64,000 nucleotides of DNA from CAIKMD01 sp036501365 (GCA_036501365.1 DASYAL010000099.1:1-64000), one strand, 5' to 3'. Positions 9,150-17,607 are shown, numbered from the stretch's first letter. Program-made: numbers and translations. The notes: generated by a model from the sequence alone, not told the origin.

Positions 9150-9175
9150 AACGATGTTGTCATGACAACATCGTT
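9150..9175. promoter_or_regulatory. Perfect 26-bp palindrome, probable operator in a divergent promoter
   Basis: The half-site AACGATGTTGTCA is followed immediately by its exact reverse complement, giving a fully symmetrical 26-bp site. It lies midway between the divergent hydrolase (start 9103) and binding-protein (start 9247) genes and covers a -35 box. TTGT...ACAA half-sites are typical of dimeric repressors such as GntR/FadR-type proteins. No regulator gene is next to it, so the factor is unknown. Confidence 0.72.
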
Positions 9176-9185
9176 TCACTAGAGT
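9157..9185 (+). promoter_or_regulatory. Candidate promoter of the tandem binding-protein genes
   Basis: TTGTCA (9157-9162) and TAGAGT (9180-9185) are 17 bases apart. The -35 box is inside the 26-bp palindrome, so a bound repressor would block RNA polymerase. Found by eye. Confidence 0.45.
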
Positions 9186-9246
9186 TGTCGTCAACGCAAT
9201 GACAAGGGCGCGGACAACGCGCGGCAACGAGCGTGGGAGGGACGGC

Positions 9247-10359
9247 ATGACCCGCAGACACGGCTTGACGCGCTGGCTGCTCGCGGCAGCAATCGCGGCC
9301 CTCACAGCTTCGGCCGCTGCGGCGGAGGATTGGAAAACCGACTTCGCCAAGACCGTCGAGGCCGCCAATCAGGAGGGCACCCTGCTCTTCTATTCGCAGC
9401 CCAATAAGGCGGCGCAGGACTATATCCTGACCGAATTCCCGAAAGCCTATCCGAAAATCCATGTCTCGCTGTCGGCGATCGGCGGCGCCGAATTCATCGC
9501 CCGGATCAAGACCGAGCGCGGCGCCGGAAAATATCTCTGGGACGTGGCGCTGGCCGGTCCGCCGGTCGGCTATATCCTGGCGCACGCGGACATCCTCGAT
9601 CCGGTGATGCCGGAATTCGTCGATCCCGAGATCAGGAATCCCGATCTCTGGGGCGGATGGAACAACGCCTTCACCGATATCGCGGGCAAATACGAATTCG
9701 CGATGGCAAATTTCATCGCCGGCCCCTGGTACGACGCGCTGAAGATCCCGCCGGAAAAGGTTGAGCAGCTCGGGCTGAAGCTGCTGCTCGACCCGAGCGT
9801 CAAAGGCAAGATCGCCTGGCACGATCCGGCGGTGCAGGGTGCCGGCCAGCCTTACACGCTGCTACTGCGCGCCAAGCTCGACGATGACGGGCTGAAGCAG
9901 ATCATCACCGAGCAGAAGCCGACCTTCTATCAGGACCAGTTCCAGGTCGTCGAAGCGATGGCGCGCGGTACTGCCTGGATCGGCATCGGCCCGCCGGTGC
10001 GTTCGCTGATCGCGCCCTATAGCCAGGCCGGCGTGAAGACCGATATCCGCAATTTCGGCGTCAGTCCCGACGAGAGCCTGCAAGAGATCGGCGGCTCGGG
10101 CCTGTTCGTGTTCAAGAACCGGCCGCATCCGAACGCGACACGCGTTTTCATCAATTGGCTATTGAGCAAGGACGTGCAATACGGCATGGCGAAAGCGACC
10201 GAGCAGGCCTCGCGGCGGCTCGACGTGCCGCCGACCACCGCACCGGACGAGACGCCGATCAGAGGTGCGACCTATCTCCAGCCGCAACGCGAGGACAGCA
10301 TGCAAGCAATGAACGCCGCGCTCGCTCTCGCCGCCGAAGACCGCAAGCTGGTGAAGTAG
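9247..10359 (+). CDS. ABC transporter substrate-binding protein, iron(III)-type (family 1), first tandem copy
   Basis: A 370-residue exported binding protein. The ATG at 9247 follows a GGGAGGG site. The signal peptide runs to about residue 26 (TASAAAA before EDWKTDF). The body has the family features EGTLLFYSQPN near the N-terminus, an AEFIARIKTER segment, the LDPSVKGKIAWHDP segment and the C-terminal FINWLLSKDVQYGMAKAT. It is a close paralog of the next gene, seven bases downstream, and many segments match word for word. It probably works with the two-domain permease at 5268-7001. The ligand need not be iron: relatives bind phosphonates and small organic acids. Confidence 0.82.
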   Translation: MTRRHGLTRWLLAAAIAALTASAAAAEDWKTDFAKTVEAANQEGTLLFYSQPNKAAQDYILTEFPKAYPKIHVSLSAIGGAEFIARIKTERGAGKYLWDVALAGPPVGYILAHADILDPVMPEFVDPEIRNPDLWGGWNNAFTDIAGKYEFAMANFIAGPWYDALKIPPEKVEQLGLKLLLDPSVKGKIAWHDPAVQGAGQPYTLLLRAKLDDDGLKQIITEQKPTFYQDQFQVVEAMARGTAWIGIGPPVRSLIAPYSQAGVKTDIRNFGVSPDESLQEIGGSGLFVFKNRPHPNATRVFINWLLSKDVQYGMAKATEQASRRLDVPPTTAPDETPIRGATYLQPQREDSMQAMNAALALAAEDRKLVK

Positions 10360-10366
10360 CGCAGCG

Positions 10367-11473
10367 ATGCGCGCGGCATCGGCGCTGCGGTGGCTGCTGG
10401 TGGCGTTGCTGGCCTGCGACGCGTCGCCTGCGGCCGCGCAGGACTGGCACGCCGAATGGCAGAAGACGGTCGAGGCCGCAAATGCCGAAGGCAACCTCGT
10501 GCTTTATTCGCAACCCAACCAAGATGCCCGCGACTTCATCCTGCGCGAATTCCCCAAGGCCTATCCGAAGATCGCGGTCTCGCTCTCAGTGCTGGATACG
10601 TCGGAATTCGTCGCGCGCATCCGCACCGAGCGCAGCACCGGGAAATACCTCTGGGACCTGGCGCTGGCGGGCCCTCCGGGTGGCTTTATCCTGGAACATG
10701 ACGGCACGCTCGATCCGGTGCTGCCGGAATTCATCGACCCGGAGCTCAGGAATCCCGATCTTTGGGGCGGCTGGCGCGACGCTTTCCTCGACAACGCCGG
10801 CACCTATGTCTTCGCGATGGCGAAGTTCATCGCCGGCCCGTGGTACGACGCCCTCCGAATTCCGCCCGAGAAGGTCCCCGCGCGAGGGCTGAAGCTGCTG
10901 CTCGATCCGAATCTCAAGGGCAAGATCGCCTGGCACGACCCGGTGCTGCCCGGCTCGGGCACCTCCTATGCCTATCTCATTCGCGTGAAGCTCGGCGATG
11001 ACGGCCTCAAGCAGCTCATTCTCGATCAGAAGGTCGATTTCGTCCCGCAGCAATTCCAGGTCGTCGACGCGGTCGCGCGCGGCACTGCCTGGATCGGCAT
11101 CGGCCCGCCGGTGCGCTCGCTGATGGGGCCTTACACTAAAGCCGGGGTGAAGACCGATATGCGGTCTTTCGGTACGTCGCCCGACAACAATCTCGAGGCG
11201 ATTGGCGGCGGCGCGCTCTATGTCTTCAAGGACCGGCCGCATCCCAACGCGACCAAGGTGTTCATCAACTGGCTGTTGAGCAAGGACGTGCAATACGGCA
11301 TGGCGAAAGCGACCGACCAAGCCTCGCGCCGCGTCGACGTGCCGATCACCACCCTGCCCGACGAAACGCCGGTCAAGGGCGCGGATTATGTCGTCCCGCA
11401 ACGCGAGGATATCGCTCCCGCCGTGCGGCAGACGGTTCAGCTCATCAGCGAGTGGCGCAAATCGACGAGGTGA
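10367..11473 (+). CDS. ABC transporter substrate-binding protein, iron(III)-type, second tandem copy
   Basis: A 368-residue paralog of the preceding gene. Shared segments include FPKAYPKI, NPDLWGGW, FIAGPWYDAL, KGKIAWHDP and INWLLSKDVQYGMAKAT. The signal peptide ends near ASPAAAQ before DWHAEWQKT. It starts seven bases after the upstream stop, so the two are co-transcribed. The copies differ enough (for example YSQPNKAAQDY against YSQPNQDARDF) to have diverged in ligand. Two binding proteins feeding one permease is a known arrangement for widening substrate range. No ATPase gene follows; the next gene converges after six bases. Confidence 0.82.
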   Translation: MRAASALRWLLVALLACDASPAAAQDWHAEWQKTVEAANAEGNLVLYSQPNQDARDFILREFPKAYPKIAVSLSVLDTSEFVARIRTERSTGKYLWDLALAGPPGGFILEHDGTLDPVLPEFIDPELRNPDLWGGWRDAFLDNAGTYVFAMAKFIAGPWYDALRIPPEKVPARGLKLLLDPNLKGKIAWHDPVLPGSGTSYAYLIRVKLGDDGLKQLILDQKVDFVPQQFQVVDAVARGTAWIGIGPPVRSLMGPYTKAGVKTDMRSFGTSPDNNLEAIGGGALYVFKDRPHPNATKVFINWLLSKDVQYGMAKATDQASRRVDVPITTLPDETPVKGADYVVPQREDIAPAVRQTVQLISEWRKSTR

Positions 11474-11479
11474 TCCCGC

Positions 11480-11890
11480 TCAAGCCGGCGCGCTCGGCCG
11501 CGGCTTGCGCAGGCGGCGGCCATCGGCTTTCGCTTCCGCCTGCTCCTTGTCGCGCAGCTTTCCCGTCGACCATTGCATGAAGCGCGCGAACTCATAGACC
11601 GTCTTGTCGTCCTGATCCCAGCACACATAGCCGCGGCAGGGCGTCGGCCGCGCATCGTAGACCGTGCAATTGTGATCGGGGCCGAGGAATTGGCAGGTCG
11701 TCAGCTCGTCCTTGAGCCATTTCTTGCCGGCGCGGGTAATCTGGACGAGATGCTTTTCCTCGAATTGTTGCGGCGTCAGGCCGAAATGCTTGGCAAGCCG
11801 CCGGATGTCGTAATTGCTGACTTCGACATAGCCAGCCATCTTGCAGCACATGGCGCATTTCGCGCATTCGAGCGGCGGAGAACCCGTCAT
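11480..11890 (-). CDS. YkgJ family cysteine-cluster protein
   Basis: A 136-residue cytoplasmic protein with the metal-binding cysteine pattern of the YkgJ/Fli B-like (UPF0153) family: CAKCAMCC at residues 9-16, a single Cys in TTCQFLG and in HNCTVYD, then TPCRGYVCW. These proteins are thought to bind zinc or an Fe-S cluster, with no settled function. The C-terminus is basic. The ATG follows AAGGGG. It diverges from the N-demethylase-like gene, so shared control is possible. Confidence 0.82.
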   Translation of the reverse strand: MTGSPPLECAKCAMCCKMAGYVEVSNYDIRRLAKHFGLTPQQFEEKHLVQITRAGKKWLKDELTTCQFLGPDHNCTVYDARPTPCRGYVCWDQDDKTVYEFARFMQWSTGKLRDKEQAEAKADGRRLRKPRPSAPA

Positions 11891-11955
11891 TTCGTAACCC
11901 CTTGAATGAATGGTTTATCTATATCGCTTCATGCCGCCATGCTAAACCCCCATCG

Positions 11956-12876
11956 ATGAAGGCGACGCGAGAATCCACAGGAAATACGCTCTTCGCCGGC
12001 GGGCGCTATCGCTTGGCGATGGGATTGGCGCCGCTTGACAAGCAGGAATGGCTCGCGCCCGACGCCATGCTCGGCGAAAAGCTGGCCGAGAAGCGCGATC
12101 TTCTCGCGACTCGGCATGGCGAGGTTTTGCGCGCGCTGCCCGAGGCCGACTCCGCGTCCCTTGAGTTGCTGCAGCTCTTGGCCGCGCATCTCCCGCATTG
12201 TTACCCCGCCGCCTACCAGCGCATCGGCGGCCGGCTGGTCAACCGCGCAACCGACGAGGTCTGGGATATCGCCGCGCCGCCGCTTCACCCGCTCGATCTC
12301 GCCGGCCGGCTGGTCGAAGAGGATCTCTGCCTCATGCACGCGGATGACCAAGGCTATCGGTTGGTCGGCGCATCGCTTTGCGCACCCAATCGCTGGCATC
12401 TCGACGAGAAGCTCGGCCGGCCGCTCGCGGAAATCCACGCGCCGGTGCCGAATTATGCGCCGACGCTCGATCGTCCGGTCGCTCATTTCTTCGCTGCGTT
12501 GAAGCCCGGCCGCATCCTCGGCCGCGTCAATTGGGGCATCGCCGATGATCCGGCGCGGTTCCAGCCGGAAGGGCGCGCGGTCGATTCCGGAATCGATGCC
12601 GCGAGCGCGGGCCGCGCGCTGTGGCTGCGCCTCGAGCGCCAGAGCTTGCGGCGCCTGCCGGAGACCGGCGCCGTGCTCTTCGCCATTCGCACCGAGATCA
12701 CGCGGCTCGACTGCGTGATCCGCAGCCGCGCCGACGCCGCCGATCTCGCCGGCGCGATCCGCGACATGAGTCCGGCGATGCGGCGCTACAAGCATCTCGC
12801 CACCGTCGCGCCGGCTTTGCTCGCTTGGCTCGACGCACGCAGCCATTCGGCCGACATCGAGCGGGAGATCGTATGA
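11956..12876 (+). CDS. Heme-dependent oxidative N-demethylase family protein (DUF3445)
   Basis: A 306-residue protein of the DUF3445 family, which includes the heme subunit DmmA of dimethylamine monooxygenase and related oxidative N-demethylases. Family marks are MGLAPLDKQEWLAPD near the start, VEEDLCLM, LCAPNRWHLDEKLGRPLAEIHAPVP and GRVNWGIAD, and a C-terminal MRRYK segment. The start at 11956 leaves 65 bases from the divergent YkgJ gene; an in-frame ATG at 11902 leaves only 11 and neither has a clear ribosome site. Its stop overlaps the ATG of the next gene (ATGA), so translation is coupled to a DctP-type binding protein. The usual reductase partners are not nearby. Confidence 0.8.
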   Translation: MKATRESTGNTLFAGGRYRLAMGLAPLDKQEWLAPDAMLGEKLAEKRDLLATRHGEVLRALPEADSASLELLQLLAAHLPHCYPAAYQRIGGRLVNRATDEVWDIAAPPLHPLDLAGRLVEEDLCLMHADDQGYRLVGASLCAPNRWHLDEKLGRPLAEIHAPVPNYAPTLDRPVAHFFAALKPGRILGRVNWGIADDPARFQPEGRAVDSGIDAASAGRALWLRLERQSLRRLPETGAVLFAIRTEITRLDCVIRSRADAADLAGAIRDMSPAMRRYKHLATVAPALLAWLDARSHSADIEREIV

Positions 12877-13883
12877 CGCGGCTCATCAAGATCCTTGGCT
12901 GGCTGGCCTGTTGCGTCGGCGCGGCAGGCATCGCCCGCGCGGACGAAGTTAGCTTGCTCTTCGGCACCAGCACGCCCCAAGGCACGCATATCAGCCTGCG
13001 CATCTTCCACCCCTGGGCCGAGCGCATCAACGCCGAGGGCAAGGGTATCGTCCATATTGATATCCGCGACGGACTCGAAATCGCCAATCCGGGCAACTTC
13101 TATAGCCGCGTGCTCGACGACGTGATCCAGATCGGCTGGGGCAGCTTCAACAGCGTGCCTGGCACCTTCCCGCTCTCCGGCTTTTCCAACATGCCCTTCC
13201 AGACGGAGAAGTCGGAGGATTCCTCGGTTGCGTTCTGGCGGCTCTATAAGGGCGGACTGTTCGATTCCGAATACAAAGATATCGTCCCGCTCTTCGTGCA
13301 GATCTATCCGCAGTCGCAGATCCATCTCGCGAAAACACCGAAAGCGCCCGGCGACGTGACGGGCCTGCGGCTCATGGTGGTGGCAAAGACCGCGGCCGAT
13401 GCGGTGACGCGGCTCAGCGGCGCGCCGATCTCGCTGATGTTGCCCGATCTCTATCAGGGACTACAGCGCGATACCGTCGACGGCGCGGTCATGTCATGGA
13501 CCGCGTTCCAGCCCTTCAAGCTCGCCGAAGTGACGACCTATCACATCGAAACGCGGCTCGGCACGCCGGCGGCGATGGTCTTCATGACGAAGAAGCGCTA
13601 TGCCGCGCTATCGCCCGAGGCGCGCGCGATTATCGACCGCAATTCCGGCAAGGCCGAGACCCGCGCCCTCGGCAAGGCCTGGGACGAGGTCGAGGGCGAG
13701 GCGCGCGACGCCGCGAAGAACGATCCGAAGCGCACGGTCTTCTATCCACCGGATACGATGACGGCGAAATGGGAGGAAGAGACCGCGCCGATCACCGACG
13801 CCTGGACGCAAGCGACGCCCGGCGGGGCCAAGGTGCTGGCCGCGTTCCACCGGACGCTGGCGCAGGTGAAAGCCGGTCAGTGA
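12873..13883 (+). CDS. TRAP transporter substrate-binding protein, DctP family
   Basis: A 336-residue exported protein. The signal peptide ends at ARA before DEVSLLFGTSTPQGT. The DctP fold is shown by PWAERINAEGKG, the Arg-containing TGLRLMVVAKTAADAV segment (the family carboxylate-binding Arg is normally in this LRL/IR region) and GAVMSWTAFQPFKLAEVTTYH. It begins inside the stop of the N-demethylase-like gene, so the two are co-translated. No DctQ or DctM membrane subunits are present, so it is an orphan. A paralog is at 47352-48359. Its last 92 bases are overlapped on the other strand by the ABC exporter gene. Confidence 0.83.
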   Translation: MTRLIKILGWLACCVGAAGIARADEVSLLFGTSTPQGTHISLRIFHPWAERINAEGKGIVHIDIRDGLEIANPGNFYSRVLDDVIQIGWGSFNSVPGTFPLSGFSNMPFQTEKSEDSSVAFWRLYKGGLFDSEYKDIVPLFVQIYPQSQIHLAKTPKAPGDVTGLRLMVVAKTAADAVTRLSGAPISLMLPDLYQGLQRDTVDGAVMSWTAFQPFKLAEVTTYHIETRLGTPAAMVFMTKKRYAALSPEARAIIDRNSGKAETRALGKAWDEVEGEARDAAKNDPKRTVFYPPDTMTAKWEEETAPITDAWTQATPGGAKVLAAFHRTLAQVKAGQ

Positions 13884-15654
13884 ACCGGGCGACCGTTACC
13901 ACTTCGCTAAGCCGCCGGCGTTCTTTTTCGACTAGCGCGTAATAGGCGCCGCGCCGCGCCAACAGCAGGTCGGGCGGCCCTTCCTCGACGATGCGGCCGT
14001 CGCGCATCACGACGATACGGTCGAAATCGGCGACGCTCGACAGACGATGCGCGCTCGCAATGACGGTCCGTCCGCGCATCACGCGGTCGAGCGCCGCGCG
14101 AATCGCCGCTTCGGAATCGGCGTCGAGCGCCGAGGTCGCCTCGTCGAGCAGCAGGATCGGCGCGTCCTTGAGCATCGCGCGCGCAATCGCGAGGCGCTGA
14201 CGCTGGCCGCCCGACAGCTTGACGCCGCGGTCGCCGATGGTCGTCATGAAGCCTTCGGGCAACATCTCGATGAAATCGCTGCACAGCGCGGCATCGGTCG
14301 CGGCGATCACGGCGTCGTCGGGAATGTCGGGCCTGCCGTAGCGGATATTGTCGATCACCGAGCGATTGAGCAGCCCGACATCCTGCGGCACGACGGCGAT
14401 GGCCGCGCGCAGACTTTCCTGCGTGGTCGCGGCGATGTCCTGGCCATCGATCACGATACGGCCGGCTTGCAGATCGTGAAACCGTTGGAGCAACGCGAAC
14501 AAGGTCGATTTCCCGCCGCCGGACTCACCGACAAGGGCGACACGCTGGCCAGGCTCAATCCGCAGATCAAAGCAATCGAAGACGCGGCGGCCATCGGGAT
14601 AGGAGAAGCTGACGTTCTCGAAAGCGATCGTGCCACGCTGGCGGCGCAGGGCCGGCGCAGCGGGGGCGTCGCGCAGCGTATGCGGCACCAGCAAGGTCGC
14701 GATCGCCTCCTCGAGCCGCGCCATGTGCTGGGTGGCATCGACCAGCGCCACCGCGAGGTCACGAGTCGCATGGAGAATGGTGAAGCCCAAGGTACTGACC
14801 AACACGACATCGCCGGTGCTGATCGCGCCGTCCCGCCACAGTAGCAACGCCCACGCGAGCAGCCCCGCGGTCAGCACGGCGGTGATCGCGGCATGCATCA
14901 GCCGCAGCTTTTCGAGATAGAAGAGACTGCGCCGACGCGCGTTGCTTTCGCGCCCGACGGTGTCGTCGAAACGGCGGTGCTCGTAGCGCAAGCCGCCGAA
15001 GGCGCGCACAAGCGGCAGATTCGAGATCACGTCGACCATTTCGCCGTCGACCGCAGCGGCGCGGTCGGCGTAATCGCGATGCAGCGGGGCACCGTGGGCG
15101 GCGAGTCGGAACAGCAGTGCGATCATCACCGCCGACACCGCGATCATCGCCCCGGTCATCTGCAAGCTGACGGTCGCGAGAAAGGCGATCGCGCCCAAGG
15201 TCGCGACACAAGGCGGCAACACATTCCAGATGAACATCGTTTCGATGGCATAGACCGCGTTCGAGGTCGCCGTGACACGGCTCGCCAGCGTGCCGGGCAT
15301 GCGGTCGGCGAAATAACTCGGCGCGTGGCCGGTTAGATGGCGGAACAGATCGGCGCGCAAATCGACCGTAACGCCGACAAAGGTGTAGTTCGCGATCCAA
15401 CCGCCGAGGCGCCAGAACAAATTGTCACCGCCGATAAATGCGATCAACAGGGCGAAAGCGGGCCAGATGGCGGCATTGATCCGCGGCCCCGACAGCGCGT
15501 CGACGAGCGATTTCAATCCGTATTGCGAGCCGACCGAGCAGCCGACGGCGATCAGCACCGCGGCCAAGATCGCGGCATGCGCGATACCGCGCCTGCGCAG
15601 ATAGCGGCCGAGAAAAGCGATCGGCCGATTGGCGTAATGTGTCAGTCCGTCCAG
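13792..15654 (-). CDS. ABC transporter, fused membrane and ATP-binding domains (MsbA/lipid-exporter type)
   Basis: A half-transporter of about 620 residues: six membrane helices, then an ATPase domain with Walker A GESGGGKST, signature LSGGQRQR, Walker B LLLDEATSALD and the H-loop His in ASAHRLSSV. It should dimerise and export lipids, drugs or glycolipids. An in-frame TTG at 15567 would cut into helix 1. The frame extends upstream with family-like sequence (RPIAFLGRYLRRR) to a CTG at 15652-15654 that has GGAGG six bases before it, so I take that rare start. The 3' end runs 92 bases antisense into the dctP gene. The glycosyltransferase gene at 15884 diverges from it. Confidence 0.8.
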   Translation of the reverse strand: MDGLTHYANRPIAFLGRYLRRRGIAHAAILAAVLIAVGCSVGSQYGLKSLVDALSGPRINAAIWPAFALLIAFIGGDNLFWRLGGWIANYTFVGVTVDLRADLFRHLTGHAPSYFADRMPGTLASRVTATSNAVYAIETMFIWNVLPPCVATLGAIAFLATVSLQMTGAMIAVSAVMIALLFRLAAHGAPLHRDYADRAAAVDGEMVDVISNLPLVRAFGGLRYEHRRFDDTVGRESNARRRSLFYLEKLRLMHAAITAVLTAGLLAWALLLWRDGAISTGDVVLVSTLGFTILHATRDLAVALVDATQHMARLEEAIATLLVPHTLRDAPAAPALRRQRGTIAFENVSFSYPDGRRVFDCFDLRIEPGQRVALVGESGGGKSTLFALLQRFHDLQAGRIVIDGQDIAATTQESLRAAIAVVPQDVGLLNRSVIDNIRYGRPDIPDDAVIAATDAALCSDFIEMLPEGFMTTIGDRGVKLSGGQRQRLAIARAMLKDAPILLLDEATSALDADSEAAIRAALDRVMRGRTVIASAHRLSSVADFDRIVVMRDGRIVEEGPPDLLLARRGAYYALVEKERRRLSEVVTVARFTDRLSPAPASGGTRPAPWPRRASLASRRR

Positions 15655-15815
15655 GGCACGCCTCCGTTGTCAGAATTAAAGACGAACACGAGCGTGGGCC
15701 GCCGCCGGGCAATCGCCCATTACAAGGCATAACGCCAAACCGGGCACGCCTATTCCGGTTCCTCAATGCCACGCACAAGCGCGAGGTGCGACAAATTGGA
15801 CGGGCGCGGATAATG

Positions 15816-15840
15816 CGCGCGTCGACGCGCGTTCTTTTTC
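15816..15840 (+). other. GC palindrome followed by a T tract (terminator-like hairpin in a 5' leader)
   Basis: CGCGCGTC/GACGCGCG (15816-15831) is a perfect 16-bp palindrome followed by GTTCTTTTTC. On the plus strand this resembles a factor-independent terminator, yet no plus-strand gene ends before it; it lies about 45 bases upstream of the glycosyltransferase ATG. A premature-termination leader or simple palindrome is possible. The rest of the 229-base gap (15655-15883) shows nothing else I can support. Confidence 0.35.
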
Positions 15841-15883
15841 TAATCGCCGGCATATTGCTCGCGATCCATGGGAGACGTGTCGA

Positions 15884-16936
15884 ATGCGTATTGCTCAGAT
15901 CGCGCCACTCACTGAATCAATTCCGCCGAAACTTTATGGTGGGACCGAGCGTGTTGTGTCATGGCTGACGGAAGAGCTCGTGGCGCTCGGCCACGATGTG
16001 ACGCTATTCGCGAGCGGCGATTCCGAGACGTCAGCTGAGCTGGACGCGATCTGGCCGACCGCCTTGCGTTTCGATCACACGATCCGCGACCCGAACGCTC
16101 TCCACATGGCAATGATTGAGCGGGTCCGCCAGCGCGCGGCGGAGTTCGATTTTCTCCATTTCCATCTCGATTATTTCCCCTTCTCCCTGTTCGCGCGCCA
16201 GGCGGTGCCGCATGTGACGACGCTACACGGCCGGCTCGACCTCATCGAGCATCAAACGCTCTTTCGCACCTTCTCCGAGGCGCCCGTGATCTCGATCTCG
16301 GACGCGCAGCGCCGGCCGGTGCCCGATGCCGGCTGGATCCGGACCGTCCATCACGGCCTGCCGCCGCAATTGCTCACGGCCAAGCCCACGACACCCGGCT
16401 ATCTCGCCTTCCTTGGGCGCATCTGTCCCGAAAAGGCTCCCGACCGCGCGATCGAGATTGCAACGCGCATCGGCCTGCCGCTGAAGCTGGCGGCAAAAGT
16501 CGACAAGGTGGACATCGAATATTACGAGACCCGCATCCGGCCACTGCTGCGCGCGCCCGGCATCGACTACATCGGCGAGATCGGCGATCGCGAGAAAGCC
16601 GATTTCCTTAGCGGCGCGATCGCCTTGCTGGTGCCGATCTCTTGGCCCGAGCCCTTCGGCCTCGTCATGATCGAGGCGATGGCTTGCGGCACGCCGGTGA
16701 TCGCCTTCGACGCCGGATCGGTCAGCGAGATCGTCGAGGACGGCGTCACCGGCTTCATCGTCGCCGACGAGACGGAAGCGGTCGCCGCGCTCGAAAAGCT
16801 GCCGAGCCTCGATCGCGGCCGCATCCGCGAGCGCTTCGAGGTCCGCTTCACCGCGCGCCGCATGGCGCAGGATTATCTCGATGCCTATGCCGGGCTGATG
16901 GAGGTGGCAACGCCGCGGCTGCGGGTGGTCAGCTAA
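15884..16936 (+). CDS. Glycosyltransferase family 4 protein
   Basis: A 350-residue GT-B retaining glycosyltransferase. The N-terminal MRIAQIAPLTESIPPKLYGGTERVVSWL segment carries the acceptor-side glycine loop. FLGRICPEKAPDRAIEIA is the nucleotide-sugar domain entry, and PEPFGLVMIEAMACGTPVIAF is the EX7E motif that grips the donor. The ATG follows GGGAGA. Donor and acceptor are unknown; glycolipid, capsule or trehalose-type products are all options. It diverges from the ABC exporter, so synthesis and export of one glycan or glycolipid is possible but unproven. Confidence 0.87.
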   Translation: MRIAQIAPLTESIPPKLYGGTERVVSWLTEELVALGHDVTLFASGDSETSAELDAIWPTALRFDHTIRDPNALHMAMIERVRQRAAEFDFLHFHLDYFPFSLFARQAVPHVTTLHGRLDLIEHQTLFRTFSEAPVISISDAQRRPVPDAGWIRTVHHGLPPQLLTAKPTTPGYLAFLGRICPEKAPDRAIEIATRIGLPLKLAAKVDKVDIEYYETRIRPLLRAPGIDYIGEIGDREKADFLSGAIALLVPISWPEPFGLVMIEAMACGTPVIAFDAGSVSEIVEDGVTGFIVADETEAVAALEKLPSLDRGRIRERFEVRFTARRMAQDYLDAYAGLMEVATPRLRVVS

Positions 16937-16975
16937 GCGCGAGCGCAACGACGGCCCGCGTGGCGGCGCTGACCG

Positions 16976-17419
16976 TCAGCGTTTCGGGAACGGCTCCTGG
17001 AACTCCCAGGTGTGGCCCTCGGGATCGACCACGAAGAGCTGTGCACTGCCGCTGCCCAGGAGATTCTTGGCCTCGCCATAGGGCACGCCGAGCGTGTCCA
17101 TGCGCTTGCGGAACGCTTCGATGTCGGCGATGAGCCAGGCGGTGTGCCGTCCGGTCGCAGAATATTTCGTGCCGGGGCCGGGCTTGTAATCGCGCTCGGT
17201 CGCGATCAGGTGGAATTGCACTTTGTCGTCGGCATCGCCGAGCCAGGCGCCGCGGCCGATATCGTCGAGCGCTTTCGGCCGCTTCAAGAGCTTCAGCCCT
17301 AGAATCTCGGTGTAGAATTTGATGCAGGCATCGAGATTCTCGTGGCTGACGGGGATGCCCTCATGCATCGAGCCGAGAAAGGTGAACGACGGCGCTTGCG
17401 TTTGTGCGGACGCGTCCAT
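16976..17419 (-). CDS. VOC (glyoxalase/bleomycin-resistance/dioxygenase) superfamily protein
   Basis: A 147-residue single VOC protein. It has the opening beta strand with a conserved His (IPVSHENLDACIKFYTEILGLKLL), FHLIATE in the middle and the closing VVDPEGHTWEFQEP strand whose Glu is a usual metal ligand. The ATG at 17419 follows GAGGAG seven bases away, which decides against the in-frame Met nine codons upstream. The substrate cannot be told. It stands alone between the glycosyltransferase and the MFS gene. Confidence 0.8.
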   Translation of the reverse strand: MDASAQTQAPSFTFLGSMHEGIPVSHENLDACIKFYTEILGLKLLKRPKALDDIGRGAWLGDADDKVQFHLIATERDYKPGPGTKYSATGRHTAWLIADIEAFRKRMDTLGVPYGEAKNLLGSGSAQLFVVDPEGHTWEFQEPFPKR

Positions 17420-17607
17420 AACCGAACTCCTCAAAGCTGCTTCCACCCTGAGTCGCTACGGTAATCAAAGCCCCGATAGCGGTCAAATCGTCGCCAAGAC
17501 GCTGGCGAGTGTCGGCATGTTGCGATATCGTGCCCCGCGCAAGAGCGCGCCGCCTCGGGAAAAACGCGGCCGCGACCGACAATCGGGGTTGAGGAGGGGG
17601 ACGTCCC

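Noticed and set aside
15817..15968. Short leader peptide (starting MRASTRVLFL) before the glycosyltransferase
   Set aside because: It lacks a ribosome site, overlaps the glycosyltransferase start out of frame and lies in the hairpin; not enough to call a gene.
16969..16981. Small inverted repeat GCTGAC/GTCAGC between the glycosyltransferase and VOC genes
   Set aside because: Too short, overlaps the VOC stop region and has no T tract; not a convincing terminator.
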